Counted from the stretch's first letter, positions 49,837 through 58,406 are shown. The stretch is DNA of 64,000 bases from Haloarchaeobius iranensis (GCF_900103505.1 NZ_FNIA01000013.1:29433-93432), one strand, 5' to 3'. A program made the numbers and translations. Notes: a model not told the origin generated them from the sequence alone.

Positions 49837-50979
49837 ATGGCCGCCGACGAGCCGCCGTCACAGTCCGTCCCTGAGGCCGGGCCGCCGCTCTCCGCCCTGG
49901 CGGACGAGTTCCACGTGGAGGACGTCCGACGAGACGGTGAGACGATTTACTACTACGGCACGCCGCTTCGGACCCCGGAGATGACAATGCGGAACGTCTG
50001 GGGTACGTTCCACGAGGCCGGCTACGACGCGGAGCTGACGACCTCTGCAGGACGGTACGTCATCGTCGCGGAACCGGCCAGTCACGGTCCGGACGGGATT
50101 CCCTGGAAGAACGTCCTGCTGTTCCTCGCCACCGTCTTCTCCACGCTCTACGTGGGTGCGCGGTGGTTCTACGTGGACCCCGTCGCGAACCCGGTCGAGG
50201 CGGTGCTGACCGCCTGGCCGTTCTCCGCCGCTATCCTGTTCGTCCTGGGCACGCACGAACTGGGGCACTACGCGATGAGCCGGTACCACGACGTGGACGC
50301 GTCGCTGCCGTACTTCCTGCCGTTCCCGACGCTCATCGGGACGATGGGCGCGGTCATCCGGATGCGTGGCCGGATGCCCAACCGGAAGGCGTTGTTCGAC
50401 ATCGGCGCGGCCGGTCCGCTGGCCGGGCTCGTCGCGACCGTGCTCGTCACCGTCGTGGGACTCTTCCTCCCGCCGGTCGTCGCGCCGGAGAGCTTCGCCC
50501 CCGGGGCCGACGCGGTCACCATCCAGCTGCAGTTCCCACCGCTCATCGAGGGAATCGCCTTCCTGACGGGACAGCAGCTCTCCTACCAGGACCCGACGGT
50601 GAACGCCCACCCGGTCGTCATCGGCGCGTGGGCCGGCGCGTTCATCACCCTGCTGAACCTCATCCCCGTCGGCCAGCTGGACGGCGGGCACATCATGCGT
50701 GCGATGTTCGGCGAGGCCCACGACACCGTGGCGACGCTGGTCCCCGTCGGGCTGTTCTCGCTCGCGGGCTACCTCCACTTCGTCGACGGGTTCGCCTGGG
50801 ACTCGGTGTTCATCTGGGTCTTCTGGGGCGGCTTCGCCGCGTTCATCGCCGCCGCGGGCTCGGCGACGCCGGTCAGCGACGAGGAGCGACTCGGCCGCGG
50901 CCGGATGGCGCTCGGCGTGCTCACGTTCGTCCTCGGCCTGCTCTGCTTCATGCCGGTGCCGGTCGCCATCGTGGGCTGA
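49837..50979 (+). CDS. Site-2 protease (M50 family), short form
   Basis: A 380-residue membrane zinc protease. HELGH is at residues 140-144 (GTHELGHYAMSRYHDVDASLPYF in part) and the second-site motif NLIPVGQLDGGH has the third ligand Asp at about 282. An N-terminal soluble region (1-85) precedes about six membrane segments. No PDZ domain. The PFPTLIGTMGAVIRMRGRMPNRKALFDIG stretch is typical of the archaeal/plant EGY1-like S2P branch. Probably cleaves membrane proteins in regulatory steps; no target is indicated by the neighbours. TTTTTACGAC about 33 nt upstream supports ATG 49837. Confidence 0.88.
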   Translation: MAADEPPSQSVPEAGPPLSALADEFHVEDVRRDGETIYYYGTPLRTPEMTMRNVWGTFHEAGYDAELTTSAGRYVIVAEPASHGPDGIPWKNVLLFLATVFSTLYVGARWFYVDPVANPVEAVLTAWPFSAAILFVLGTHELGHYAMSRYHDVDASLPYFLPFPTLIGTMGAVIRMRGRMPNRKALFDIGAAGPLAGLVATVLVTVVGLFLPPVVAPESFAPGADAVTIQLQFPPLIEGIAFLTGQQLSYQDPTVNAHPVVIGAWAGAFITLLNLIPVGQLDGGHIMRAMFGEAHDTVATLVPVGLFSLAGYLHFVDGFAWDSVFIWVFWGGFAAFIAAAGSATPVSDEERLGRGRMALGVLTFVLGLLCFMPVPVAIVG

Positions 50980-51079
50980 TCGGCGTCGCCCCGACCCAGA
51001 TGGTGCCTGGTCACACGGGCCAGGCTGTCGTTGCGCCGATGCGAACGCTTTTGCACGCCGACGGCCTGAGCGCAAACTG

Positions 51080-51118
51080 ATGTCTCCGACGACCAGTGAC
51101 CGGAGGTGGTATCGATGA
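51080..51118 (+). other. 12-codon leaderless mini-ORF before purU
   Basis: ATG 51080 encodes MSPTTSDRRWYR and stops at TGA 51116-51118, overlapping the purU ATG (ATGA). CGCTTTTGC near 51048 sits about 30 nt before it, as for a leaderless transcript. The purU Shine-Dalgarno GGAGGTG (51102-51108) lies inside the mini-ORF. Coupled translation of purU is likely. Confidence 0.55.
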
Positions 51119-52089
51119 CGACAGAGCTAACCGAAATTACGGTGGTCGGAGGAGACAAGACCGGACTCATCGCACGCGTCACGAGCCTCCTGTTCGAGCG
51201 CGGCATCAACGTCGAGGACCTGGACCAGGCCGTCCGGGACGACATCTTCCGGATGACCCTCCACGCGGACACCACGGAGATGGTCTGCAAGGAGGAGACG
51301 CTGCGTGACGACCTCCACGACCTCGGGGACGAGCTCGGCGTCGACGTACAGGTGCGGTTCCCCGCCGACCGCGAGACCCAGCAGATCGCGGTGCTGGCGA
51401 CGAAGGAGAGCCACTGTCTCGAGCGGCTGTTCCAGGCGTGGGCCAGCGGCGACCTCGGCGCGGACATCTCGGTGGTCATCGCGAACCACGACACCCTCGA
51501 ACCGCTCGCCGATAAGTACGAGGTCCCGTTCCACGACGTCGGCGACGAGAAGGGCACGCCCGACGAGGGCGAGATTCTCGACCTGCTGGGCGAGTACGAC
51601 GCCGACCTCATCGTCCTCGCGCGGTACATGCGCATCCTCAGCCCGGACGTGGTGTTCCGGTTCGAGGACCGCATCATCAACATCCACCCGAGCCTGCTGC
51701 CGGCCTTCCCGGGCGCGAAGGCGTACCGGCAGGCGCTGGAGGAGGGCGTCCGTATCGCCGGCGTCACCGCGCACTACGTGACGACGGACCTCGACCAGGG
51801 GCCCATCATCACCCAGCGGGCGTTCGACGTGCCCGACGGTGCCGACATCCAGACGATGAAAGAGCGGGGCCAGCCGCTCGAGGCGGACGCGCTGCTCGAG
51901 GCAGTGCGCCTGCATCTGAACGGTGACGTCTCCGTCCACCGGGGGCGGACCCGACTCAGGGAGCAGAGTGCGAGCTACCAGCTCGGCCTCTCCAGGGAAG
52001 CGCGCGACGCGAACCCCGACCGGCCCGTCGACGGCCTCGGCGAGATAGTGGCGGGGTCGGCAGCGGGCGAGGAGTCGACGGACGACTGA
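51115..52089 (+). CDS. purU: Formyltetrahydrofolate deformylase
   Basis: A 324-residue enzyme releasing formate from 10-formyltetrahydrofolate, supplying formate and balancing one-carbon pools for purine synthesis. N-terminal ACT domain (about 1-85; DKTGLIARVTSLLFERGINV), then the formyltransferase-fold hydrolase domain (about 90-280) with INIHPSLLPAFPGAKAY and VTTDLDQGPIITQ carrying the catalytic Asn-His-Asp. The last 40 residues are an extra acidic tail. ATG 51115 is fixed by a perfect Shine-Dalgarno GGAGGTG 6 nt upstream; it also overlaps the stop of the mini-ORF at 51080. purC lies 2.7 kb downstream. Confidence 0.9.
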   Translation: MTTELTEITVVGGDKTGLIARVTSLLFERGINVEDLDQAVRDDIFRMTLHADTTEMVCKEETLRDDLHDLGDELGVDVQVRFPADRETQQIAVLATKESHCLERLFQAWASGDLGADISVVIANHDTLEPLADKYEVPFHDVGDEKGTPDEGEILDLLGEYDADLIVLARYMRILSPDVVFRFEDRIINIHPSLLPAFPGAKAYRQALEEGVRIAGVTAHYVTTDLDQGPIITQRAFDVPDGADIQTMKERGQPLEADALLEAVRLHLNGDVSVHRGRTRLREQSASYQLGLSREARDANPDRPVDGLGEIVAGSAAGEESTDD

Positions 52090-52266
52090 TCAGCCGTCCC
52101 ACTTCTCGAGGCAGTCGTCGTCACAGAAGTGGCGATGCTCGACGTTGCCGTCCTCGACCCACGAGCGCACCCGGTGCTCGTCGCCGGTGACGGCCGCGCC
52201 GCAGACGGCACAGGCCGGGGCGTCCTCGGGGTCCACGTCGCCGATGTCCGATGTGGGGTCGACCAT
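52090..52266 (-). CDS. Small zinc-finger protein (DUF7576-like)
   Basis: A 58-residue acidic protein with CAVCGAAV and HFCDDDCLEKW, i.e. two CxxC/CxxxC pairs of the MYM/FCS-like treble-clef sort found in many short haloarchaeal proteins. Probably a zinc-binding protein; no partner or function known. ATG 52266. Its stop abuts the purU stop (convergent genes with no spacer), and it lies 74 bp behind the XPB helicase gene on the same strand, so they may be co-transcribed. Confidence 0.72.
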   Translation of the reverse strand: MVDPTSDIGDVDPEDAPACAVCGAAVTGDEHRVRSWVEDGNVEHRHFCDDDCLEKWDG

Positions 52267-52340
52267 GGCTCCCCTTCGCACGCGGAGAGGGTCAACAGTC
52301 CCGACGACGGCAATTCTTCGGTCGCTGTCCGCTCGCCGCG

Positions 52341-54164
52341 TCAGTCGACCGCCTCGGCCGGGCCGTCGCGGACACCGATGCCCTTCGAGGCGAGGTGGCG
52401 GACCTGTCGCTTCGCGAAGCCCTCCTCCCGCGTGCCCCGGGTCGCGAGCACGTAGACCAGCGCAGTGCCCTCGGGGCGCATCGTCCGGCCGGCGCGCTGT
52501 GCGCCCTGCCGTCGCGACCCGCCGAGGCCGGAGGCGACGATGGCGAGTTCGGCGTCGGGCAGGTCGATGCCCTCGTCGCCGACGCGGGAGACGACGAGCG
52601 TCCGCCGGTCGCCGCGGCGGAACTCCGCGAACAGCTCCCGACGGCGCGCGTGCGGCGTCTCGCCGGAGATGAACGGGGCGTCGAGCGCCGCGGCGAGCTG
52701 GTCGCCGTGGTCGAGGTACTCGACGAACACGAGCGCCTTCTTCTCGGGGTTCTCGGCGAGGAGGTGCCGCGTCTCGGTGACCTTCGCGGGGTTCATCGCG
52801 GCGAGCTGGCGGCGGTGGTGGCCGGGGTCGGCGCTGGCGTGCTCGCTCTTCTTCTCGTCGTCCGTCCACGGCACGTAACGGATGTGGACCTCCGGCTCCT
52901 GCACGTAGCCGGCCGCGAACAGCGCGTCCCAGTCGGTCCCGATTGGCGGGCCGACGAGCGTGAAGATGTCCTCCTCGCGGTCGTCCTCGCGGACGGGCGT
53001 CGCGGTGAGCCCGAGGCGGTGCTTCGACTGCAGGTCGGCGGTCCGCCGACGCACGTCGGAGGGGATGTGTTGGACCTCGTCGTAGACGATGAGCCCCCAC
53101 TCGCGGGAGTCGAACAGGCCGCGGTGGCGGTCCATCCCGGCGATCTGGTACGTGGCGACCGTGACGGGACGGACGTCCTTCGTGCCGCCGTGGTACTCGC
53201 CGACCTGGTCGGGCGAGAGCGACGTGTGGGTCAGAATCTCGTCGCGCCACTGCCCGGCGAGCTCGCGCGAGGGCACCAGGATGAGCGTCTCTCCCTCGAT
53301 GGCGGCCATGACGCCCATCGCGGCGACGGTCTTGCCGCTCCCCGGTGGGCCGACCATCACGCCGGCTTTCGCCTCGAGGAATCGGTCGACCCAGGACTGC
53401 TGGTAGTCCCGGAGCACGAGCCCGAGCTCCATCGGCAGCTCGTCGCCGCCCTCCAGCTCGCGCTCGTCCTGCACGGGGTAGCCCGCCTCGTACAGCCGGC
53501 GCTTCACCTCGGCGAGCTTCTCCTCGGCGACCCACGCGGTCACGTCGTCGATGGGCGCGCGGATGCAGTCCTCGGGGAGCTTCTCCAGTGCGACGTTGCC
53601 CAGGAGGCTCTCGTTCGCCGCCTCGAGCACGACGTAGCCGTCCTCGTGCGTGCGGAGGACGAACTGGTTCGCGCGCTTCCACTGGTCCTCGACCCACGCC
53701 TCGAACTCCGGCGCGCGCTCGGGGAGCACCTGCCGCATCGTCCGTTCGAGCTTCTCGAACGTCTCGTAGGGCGCCTGCCAGATGTCCTGCTGGCGCACCT
53801 CGTAGAGGTAGCCGCCCGACCGCGTCGTGTCGACGAGGTGGGCGAACTGCGAGCACTGCGCCCGGGTGAACTGCTTGGGCTGGTCGACGACGAACTGCCG
53901 ACGCTCCGGGAAGAAGACGACCCGCTCGCGCTCGAGCATCGCGCCCCAGTCGCTCGGGTACCAGATGGTCGGCTCGACGCCCGCGTCGGTCCGCTCGACC
54001 GCGCCCTGCGATTCGAGGGCTTCGAGCGCCTGCAGGGCGGCCTCCTGCGTGCTGTCGAGCCGGCGCGCGAGCTGGTCGGCCGTGATGACCGGCCGTCCCT
54101 CGGCGTCGAGCGCGTCGTAGAACTCGTCGATGTCGATGGAGTTCCGGGGTTCCTCCGCTGTCAC
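52341..54164 (-). CDS. XPB-type DNA helicase
   Basis: A 607-residue superfamily 2 helicase of the archaeal XPB/Rad25 type: Walker A GPPGSGKT (272-279), motif II DEVQH (362-366; the VQH variant is typical of archaeal XPB), motif III LTATPVREDDREED, motif V VVSRVGDEGIDLPDAELAIV and motif VI SRRQGAQRAGRTMR. The N-terminal 240 residues include a damage-recognition-like region and a winged helix. It probably functions in nucleotide-excision repair with the Bax1 nuclease in other archaea; bax1 is not adjacent here. GTG 54164 is used; a nearby GTG at 54174 is in another frame. No clear Shine-Dalgarno. Confidence 0.88.
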   Translation of the reverse strand: MTAEEPRNSIDIDEFYDALDAEGRPVITADQLARRLDSTQEAALQALEALESQGAVERTDAGVEPTIWYPSDWGAMLERERVVFFPERRQFVVDQPKQFTRAQCSQFAHLVDTTRSGGYLYEVRQQDIWQAPYETFEKLERTMRQVLPERAPEFEAWVEDQWKRANQFVLRTHEDGYVVLEAANESLLGNVALEKLPEDCIRAPIDDVTAWVAEEKLAEVKRRLYEAGYPVQDERELEGGDELPMELGLVLRDYQQSWVDRFLEAKAGVMVGPPGSGKTVAAMGVMAAIEGETLILVPSRELAGQWRDEILTHTSLSPDQVGEYHGGTKDVRPVTVATYQIAGMDRHRGLFDSREWGLIVYDEVQHIPSDVRRRTADLQSKHRLGLTATPVREDDREEDIFTLVGPPIGTDWDALFAAGYVQEPEVHIRYVPWTDDEKKSEHASADPGHHRRQLAAMNPAKVTETRHLLAENPEKKALVFVEYLDHGDQLAAALDAPFISGETPHARRRELFAEFRRGDRRTLVVSRVGDEGIDLPDAELAIVASGLGGSRRQGAQRAGRTMRPEGTALVYVLATRGTREEGFAKRQVRHLASKGIGVRDGPAEAVD

Positions 54165-54277
54165 TGTCGGTCACTAGGTCGTTCCGTGGGCAAGCGTGTT
54201 TCGAGTGCGGTCCCGGGGTGTGTCTGGAGCTCCCACGGCGACCGGAGGTTTACGAGCCAGCCCCGACGAGTCGTCCC

Positions 54278-54745
54278 ATGGAACTCGTCGAAGCCACCAC
54301 CGACGACATCCAGGCGCTCGTCGACCGCTGGCACTCGCTGGCCCGGGCGATGGAGGCCCACGACGAACTGAACGAACTCGCCAGCCCGGACGTAACGGAG
54401 GCCGCCGCGGAGGGCTTTCGCCGGCAGCTCGCCGACGACGCGGTCGACGATTACCTCGGCGTCGAGGACGGCGAGCAAATCGGCCTCGTCACCCTCCGGG
54501 AGGGTACTCATCCGTCCCGCGAGTACTCGCGGTACCTCCGCATCGTGAACCTCTTCATCGACGCAGAGTACCGGGACAGCGGTCACGGCGCTGCCGTCGT
54601 CGACCGTGTGAAAACGCTGGCCTGCGAGCGGGGCTGTGACTACCTGAAAGTCTCCTGTGAGTGGGGGAACGAGGGTGCGCGACGCTTCTACCGCGACACG
54701 GGGTTCCGGCCGAAACAGGTCGACTTCGCACAGCCTCTGGAGTGA
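54278..54745 (+). CDS. GNAT family N-acetyltransferase
   Basis: A 155-residue acetyltransferase. The acetyl-CoA-binding region is RIVNLFIDAEYRDSGHGAAVVDRV (R/Q-x-x-G-x-G/A-type loop, here RDSGHG) at about 98-118, followed by LKVSCEWGNEGARRFYRDTGFRPK, the standard GNAT C-terminus. Substrate unknown. TTTACG near 54249 is about 30 nt before ATG 54278, consistent with a leaderless message. Confidence 0.85.
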   Translation: MELVEATTDDIQALVDRWHSLARAMEAHDELNELASPDVTEAAAEGFRRQLADDAVDDYLGVEDGEQIGLVTLREGTHPSREYSRYLRIVNLFIDAEYRDSGHGAAVVDRVKTLACERGCDYLKVSCEWGNEGARRFYRDTGFRPKQVDFAQPLE

Positions 54746-54779
54746 ATCGGAGACCCTCGAACGAGTACAGCGCCCCGGC

Positions 54780-55799
54780 TCAGAGCCGGCTGACGGCCCC
54801 GATTGCCGAGTTCAGCGGTGGAGCATCGAACAGTTCGAGGCCGGTGTACGCGTTGGCACCGGCGGTGTAGAGCTCGCTCGCGACGGCGAGGACGTCGTCG
54901 TCGAGGGGCTCGGGCCGGACCTCGCAGAGCGACTTCCAGTCGGCGACGTTCTCGGCCTTCGCGCGCTCCTTGGCCTCGGTGACGGCGGCGACCCAGTCGG
55001 GCTGGGTGCGCTTGTGGTACTGCCGGATGACCTCCTTCGAGATCTGCGTGCCCTCGTAGCTGAAGCGGTTCTCGTCGAAGGTGCCGACCACGTCCGCGAC
55101 GCGGATCTCGCCGTCGAAGTAGAGGCACTCGATCTTCCCGTCCTCGTGGGTCAGGCCGCCGGACTCGGCCTGCTCGGTGACGACGCGGTTGACCTCGCGG
55201 GCGGTCCGTTCCAGCGCGTCGACGTCCGCACGGCCCGCGACGGCGTCGGCCTCCTCGCGGGAGAGGTAGCGGTCGGACTCCTCGAACTTCGTGGAGAACT
55301 CGACGATGGGCTCGTCGAGGTCGACGACCCCCTCGGGCCACGCGTCGAAGTCGAGCCCGTGGTCCGCGGGGTCGGTCCGGCTGCGCAGGCTGGAGCCGAC
55401 GGGGACGCGGTTCCGGAAGACGATCTCGAGCGGGACGAGGTAGTTCCCGCCCGCTTCGGCGTGGAACGCGTCGTAGTCGTAGTCCCGGCCCTCGTGCGGG
55501 AGGTCGGGCACCTGCGTAAGGTCGATGGCCATCTCCCACGGGGGCTGGTCGGCCTCGCGCAGCGGCAGCGTGTCGCCGTTGCGGACGACGCCTCGGTAGT
55601 GCGTCGGAATCCCCTCGTCCTCGAGGAGTTCGAAGTTGAACGCGCCCATCGAGCAGAGCGACGCGCCCTTGTTCGCGATGGTGTCTGGCATCTTCCCCCA
55701 GTCGAAGACGGAGTAGTCGTCGGTGAAGACGAACGCACCACGGCCCAGCTCGTCGGCGGTCGCTGGCTCCTCGATGCGGAACTCCTTGACGCTCGTCAC
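54780..55799 (-). CDS. purC: Phosphoribosylaminoimidazole-succinocarboxamide (SAICAR) synthase
   Basis: A 339-residue enzyme of de novo purine synthesis that joins CAIR and aspartate with ATP. Seen: VFTDDYSVFDWGKMPDTIANKG near the N-terminus, LVPLEIVFRNRVPVGSSLRSR, VEFSTKFEESDRYLS, GKIECLYFDGEIRVADVVGT and the closing IRQYHKRTQPDW. The haloarchaeal form is longer than bacterial PurC (about 240). Start GTG 55799 overlaps the stop of a 10-codon mini-ORF (CCGTGA) and has GGAGG 9 nt upstream. purU, another one-carbon/purine gene, shows the same arrangement. Confidence 0.92.
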   Translation of the reverse strand: MTSVKEFRIEEPATADELGRGAFVFTDDYSVFDWGKMPDTIANKGASLCSMGAFNFELLEDEGIPTHYRGVVRNGDTLPLREADQPPWEMAIDLTQVPDLPHEGRDYDYDAFHAEAGGNYLVPLEIVFRNRVPVGSSLRSRTDPADHGLDFDAWPEGVVDLDEPIVEFSTKFEESDRYLSREEADAVAGRADVDALERTAREVNRVVTEQAESGGLTHEDGKIECLYFDGEIRVADVVGTFDENRFSYEGTQISKEVIRQYHKRTQPDWVAAVTEAKERAKAENVADWKSLCEVRPEPLDDDVLAVASELYTAGANAYTGLELFDAPPLNSAIGAVSRL

Positions 55800-55828
55800 G
55801 GCCGCTCCCTCCGCAGGCGAGTGCTCAT
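55796..55828 (-). other. 10-codon leaderless mini-ORF before purC
   Basis: ATG 55828 encodes MSTRLRRERP and ends in a TGA overlapping the purC GTG. CTTTAG near 55850-55855 sits about 25 nt upstream, as for a leaderless transcript. The GGAGG Shine-Dalgarno of purC (55809-55813) lies inside it. Translation unproven. Confidence 0.5.
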
Positions 55829-56309
55829 ACTCGAACGGGCGAAGCCGTCACTAAAGAAGGTTTCACTACGCGGTCGAGGGAGTCCGAACCGGGTGGCGAC
55901 GACAGCCAATCAGCCGGCTGGCGCGCGGCCGAACTCGTCGCCGAGCACTGCGAGGCGGCGAGTCCAACGCTCGTGCGAGGGATGAGCGAGGGAGCCTGCG
56001 ACCGAGCGAATCGGTTGGGGAGGTCAGAGGTGCGGTGCTGTGCGGGGTGTCCCCGTGAGCGAGCCTGCGAGCGAACGGGGGCTCGTCGGAGCTTGCTCCG
56101 ACGGTGGGACTGAAAGGGGCGAGACGCTGGAGGAAGGCGGGCGATGCAAGGACCGGAGGAACGAGGACCGCAGCGAGGCCCCCGACTCCAGCGTCTCGGG
56201 GCTTTCGAGGCCGTCACAGCTCTCATGGAGACCTCGATTCGGAGAAACCCAATTACGACTAACGGCCGGTTCCACTACCCTTTTGAGAGTCAAACCCGAC
56301 GCATAGATA
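55829..56309. repeat. Structured repeat-like spacer upstream of cofH
   Basis: About 480 bp without a gene. It contains a perfect hairpin GTCGGAGC-TT-GCTCCGAC (56085-56102), a 13-bp inverted repeat CGAGACGCTGGAG (56120-56132) with CTCCAGCGTCTCG (56186-56198), a CCCCGT/ACGGGG pair (56051/56075) and the run TGGGACTGAAAGGGGC (56105-56120), which I remember as a recurring haloarchaeal intergenic element. Many GAGCGA/GCGAGC repeats occur around 55960-56080. A dispersed structured repeat or a non-coding RNA are the options. The cofH promoter CCTTTTGAG lies near 56279. Confidence 0.5.
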
Positions 56310-57716
56310 ATGGCCGACTCGTCCGAGCACAGCGCGGCTGACCTGCCCACGGACGGCTTCGACTACGAGCACGTTCCCGAGAGCGACCAGTCCTTCGGGA
56401 ACGCGCTCGCGAAGGCGCGGAACGGGGAGCGGCTCACCGTCGCGGACGGCATCGAACTCATCACCACCGGCACGGACGTCGACGGCATCGACCAGTCCCG
56501 GAAGGAGCTGGTGCTGGAGGCCGCCGACCGCCGGCGCGCCGCGGTCGTCGGCGACGAGGTCACGTTCGTCGCCAACCTGAACAACAACGTCACGACGGCC
56601 TGCAACACCGGCTGTCTGTTCTGCAACTTCAAGGACACCGCCCACGCCTTCGAGGACGACAGCGACGTGGACCACGCCGGCTTCACGAAGACGCCGGCGG
56701 AGTCCCGCGAGGTCGTCGCGTCGATGCTCGACCGCGGCATCTACGAGGTCACGTCGGTCTCGGGGCTCCATCCAGCGTTCGCGCTGAACGAGGCGCACCA
56801 CGAGATACTGCGCGACTCGGACTGGAAGGAGACGAACTACAAGCCGCCCGAGCGCTACGACACGGACCCCGGGACCTACGTCGAGCAGATGGAGGCGATG
56901 TCGGTCGGCGACGTCCACCTCCACTCGATGACGCCGGAGGAGGCGTACCACGCGCGGCGCGGCACCGACTGGAGCTACGAGGAGGTGTACGACGAGCTGC
57001 AGGCCGCCGGCCTCGACTCGGTGCCCGGCACCGCCGCCGAGATTCTCGTCGACGAGGTCCGGGACGTCATCTGCCCCGGGAAGATACGGACCGACGAGTG
57101 GCTCGAAGCCATGGAGGCCGCCGCGAACGTCGGCCTGGGGCTCACTGCCACCATCATGTACGGCCACGTCGAGAACGCGGCACACCGAGTCCGCCACCTC
57201 GACAAGGTGCGGGACCTGCAAGAGCGCGTCGACGGGGCCATCACCGAGTTCGTCCCGCTCTCCTTTATCCACCAGTCGACGCCGCTGTACGAGCACGGCG
57301 TCGTCGACGGCGGCGCGAGCGACGACGAGGACGAGCTGATGATCGCCGTCTCCCGGCTCTACCTCGACAACGTCGACCACGTGCAGTCCTCGTGGGTGAA
57401 GTACGGCGACGAGCGGGGACTGAAGATGCTCAACTGCGGCGCGGACGACTTCATGGGCACCATCCTCTCCGAGGAGATAACGAAGCGCGCCGGCGGCGAG
57501 TACGGCGAGTTCCGCTCGTTCGACCAGTACGTCGAGATGATACGGGCCATCGGCCGCACGCCGGTCGAGCGTTCGACGGACTACGAGCAGCGCCGCGTCG
57601 TCGACGGGGACCCGCCGTTCGGCCCCGAACTCGGCCCCCGAGCGGACGGAACGCCGCTGCTCCGCGAGGACGAGGGCGCGCGGGCCGGCGGCGACGGGCT
57701 CGCGGCCGACGACTGA
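56310..57716 (+). CDS. cofH: FO synthase subunit 2 (CofH), radical SAM
   Basis: A 468-residue radical SAM enzyme. With CofG it builds FO, the deazaflavin core of coenzyme F420; CofH joins tyrosine to 5-amino-6-ribitylamino-uracil. The 4Fe-4S/SAM motif CNTGCLFC is at about residues 105-112 (CxxxCxxC). Other marks: SGLHPAF, HLHSMTPEEAYH, PGTAAEILVDEVRDVICPGK (exact 20) and FVPLSFIHQSTPL. A 40-residue acidic C-terminal tail is typical of haloarchaea. The F420 genes here are cofH (+), cofG (-) and cofC (-). The start ATG 56310 has a promoter element about 30 nt upstream. Confidence 0.93.
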   Translation: MADSSEHSAADLPTDGFDYEHVPESDQSFGNALAKARNGERLTVADGIELITTGTDVDGIDQSRKELVLEAADRRRAAVVGDEVTFVANLNNNVTTACNTGCLFCNFKDTAHAFEDDSDVDHAGFTKTPAESREVVASMLDRGIYEVTSVSGLHPAFALNEAHHEILRDSDWKETNYKPPERYDTDPGTYVEQMEAMSVGDVHLHSMTPEEAYHARRGTDWSYEEVYDELQAAGLDSVPGTAAEILVDEVRDVICPGKIRTDEWLEAMEAAANVGLGLTATIMYGHVENAAHRVRHLDKVRDLQERVDGAITEFVPLSFIHQSTPLYEHGVVDGGASDDEDELMIAVSRLYLDNVDHVQSSWVKYGDERGLKMLNCGADDFMGTILSEEITKRAGGEYGEFRSFDQYVEMIRAIGRTPVERSTDYEQRRVVDGDPPFGPELGPRADGTPLLREDEGARAGGDGLAADD

Positions 57717-57755
57717 ACAGCACCCCTTTTCACCCCGTTCGACCTACCGCCACGC

Positions 57756-58037
57756 ATGAACACGCTCGCGCCGGCAGACGGCGACGACCGCTATCGGCTG
57801 CCACAGCACGCCCACATCGTCGTCTACGAGCGCGAGGGCGGCCGCGGGCTCCTCACGGTCTACGACTGCGGCGCGGCACAGAAGCCGCCCACGGCGCAGC
57901 TGCTCGGCGAGTTGGGCAGCGTCCGTGCCGAACACGAGGTGCAGTCGAACCCGACGGGCTACGTGGTGCGGATGCGCGAACCGTCGGTCATCGCGCGGCA
58001 GGGAGAGGGCCACTGGGTCGTCAGAGCGGCGGAGTGA
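57756..58037 (+). CDS. Conserved hypothetical protein in the F420 gene region
   Basis: A 93-residue protein starting MNTLAPADGDDRYRLPQHAH with a beta-rich N-terminal half (IVVYEREGGRGLLTVYDCG) and no membrane segment. I do not recognise a family. CCCCTTTTCACC about 30 nt upstream supports ATG 57756. It lies between cofH and cofG, and could take part in F420 metabolism, but only by position. Confidence 0.55.
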   Translation: MNTLAPADGDDRYRLPQHAHIVVYEREGGRGLLTVYDCGAAQKPPTAQLLGELGSVRAEHEVQSNPTGYVVRMREPSVIARQGEGHWVVRAAE

Positions 58038-58046
58038 CCCCCGGTG

Positions 58047-58337
58047 TCAGGGGCTGATGCGTCGCTGTCTGAGCAGTGTCCGCAGGTACTGTTCCCCGTG
58101 CGCGGTGATGCTGTAGGCGCCGTCGGTCCGGGCGCGGACGTAGCCCGCGCTCTGGAGGCGGTGACAGAGGTGGTCGATGGTCGTCGGGTCGGCGTCGACC
58201 GCGCTCGTGAGCTCCGCGATGGGCATGGCGTGAGCGGTGTCGAGCGCGTGGAGGATGGCCAGGTCGGCCGGGCGGTCCGGCGCTGGTGGTGAGTCTGGCG
58301 TGGGCTGGTCGGCGTCGGGTGCGTGAGTCTCGTCCAT
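58047..58337 (-). CDS. Small winged-helix DNA-binding protein
   Basis: A 96-residue protein with a Pro/Asp-rich N-terminus (DQPTPDSPPAPDRPADL) and a winged HTH (about 35-95: ILHALDTAHAMPIAELTSAV, DPTTIDHLCHRLQSAGYVRAR and YSITAHGEQYLRTLL), like archaeal MarR/DUF2250-type regulators. Start ATG 58337 is preferred; ATG 58376 (MSFLLQPSLRWSG) is an upstream alternative. It sits 69 bp behind cofG on the same strand and might control the F420 genes. The convergent neighbour ends 9 bp away. Confidence 0.68.
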   Translation of the reverse strand: MDETHAPDADQPTPDSPPAPDRPADLAILHALDTAHAMPIAELTSAVDADPTTIDHLCHRLQSAGYVRARTDGAYSITAHGEQYLRTLLRQRRISP

Positions 58338-58406
58338 CCCACTCCAGCGAAGGGACGGCTGCAGCAAGAAGCTCACTAGGAGACGTATCGAGCGCTCCCG
58401 AGCGGT

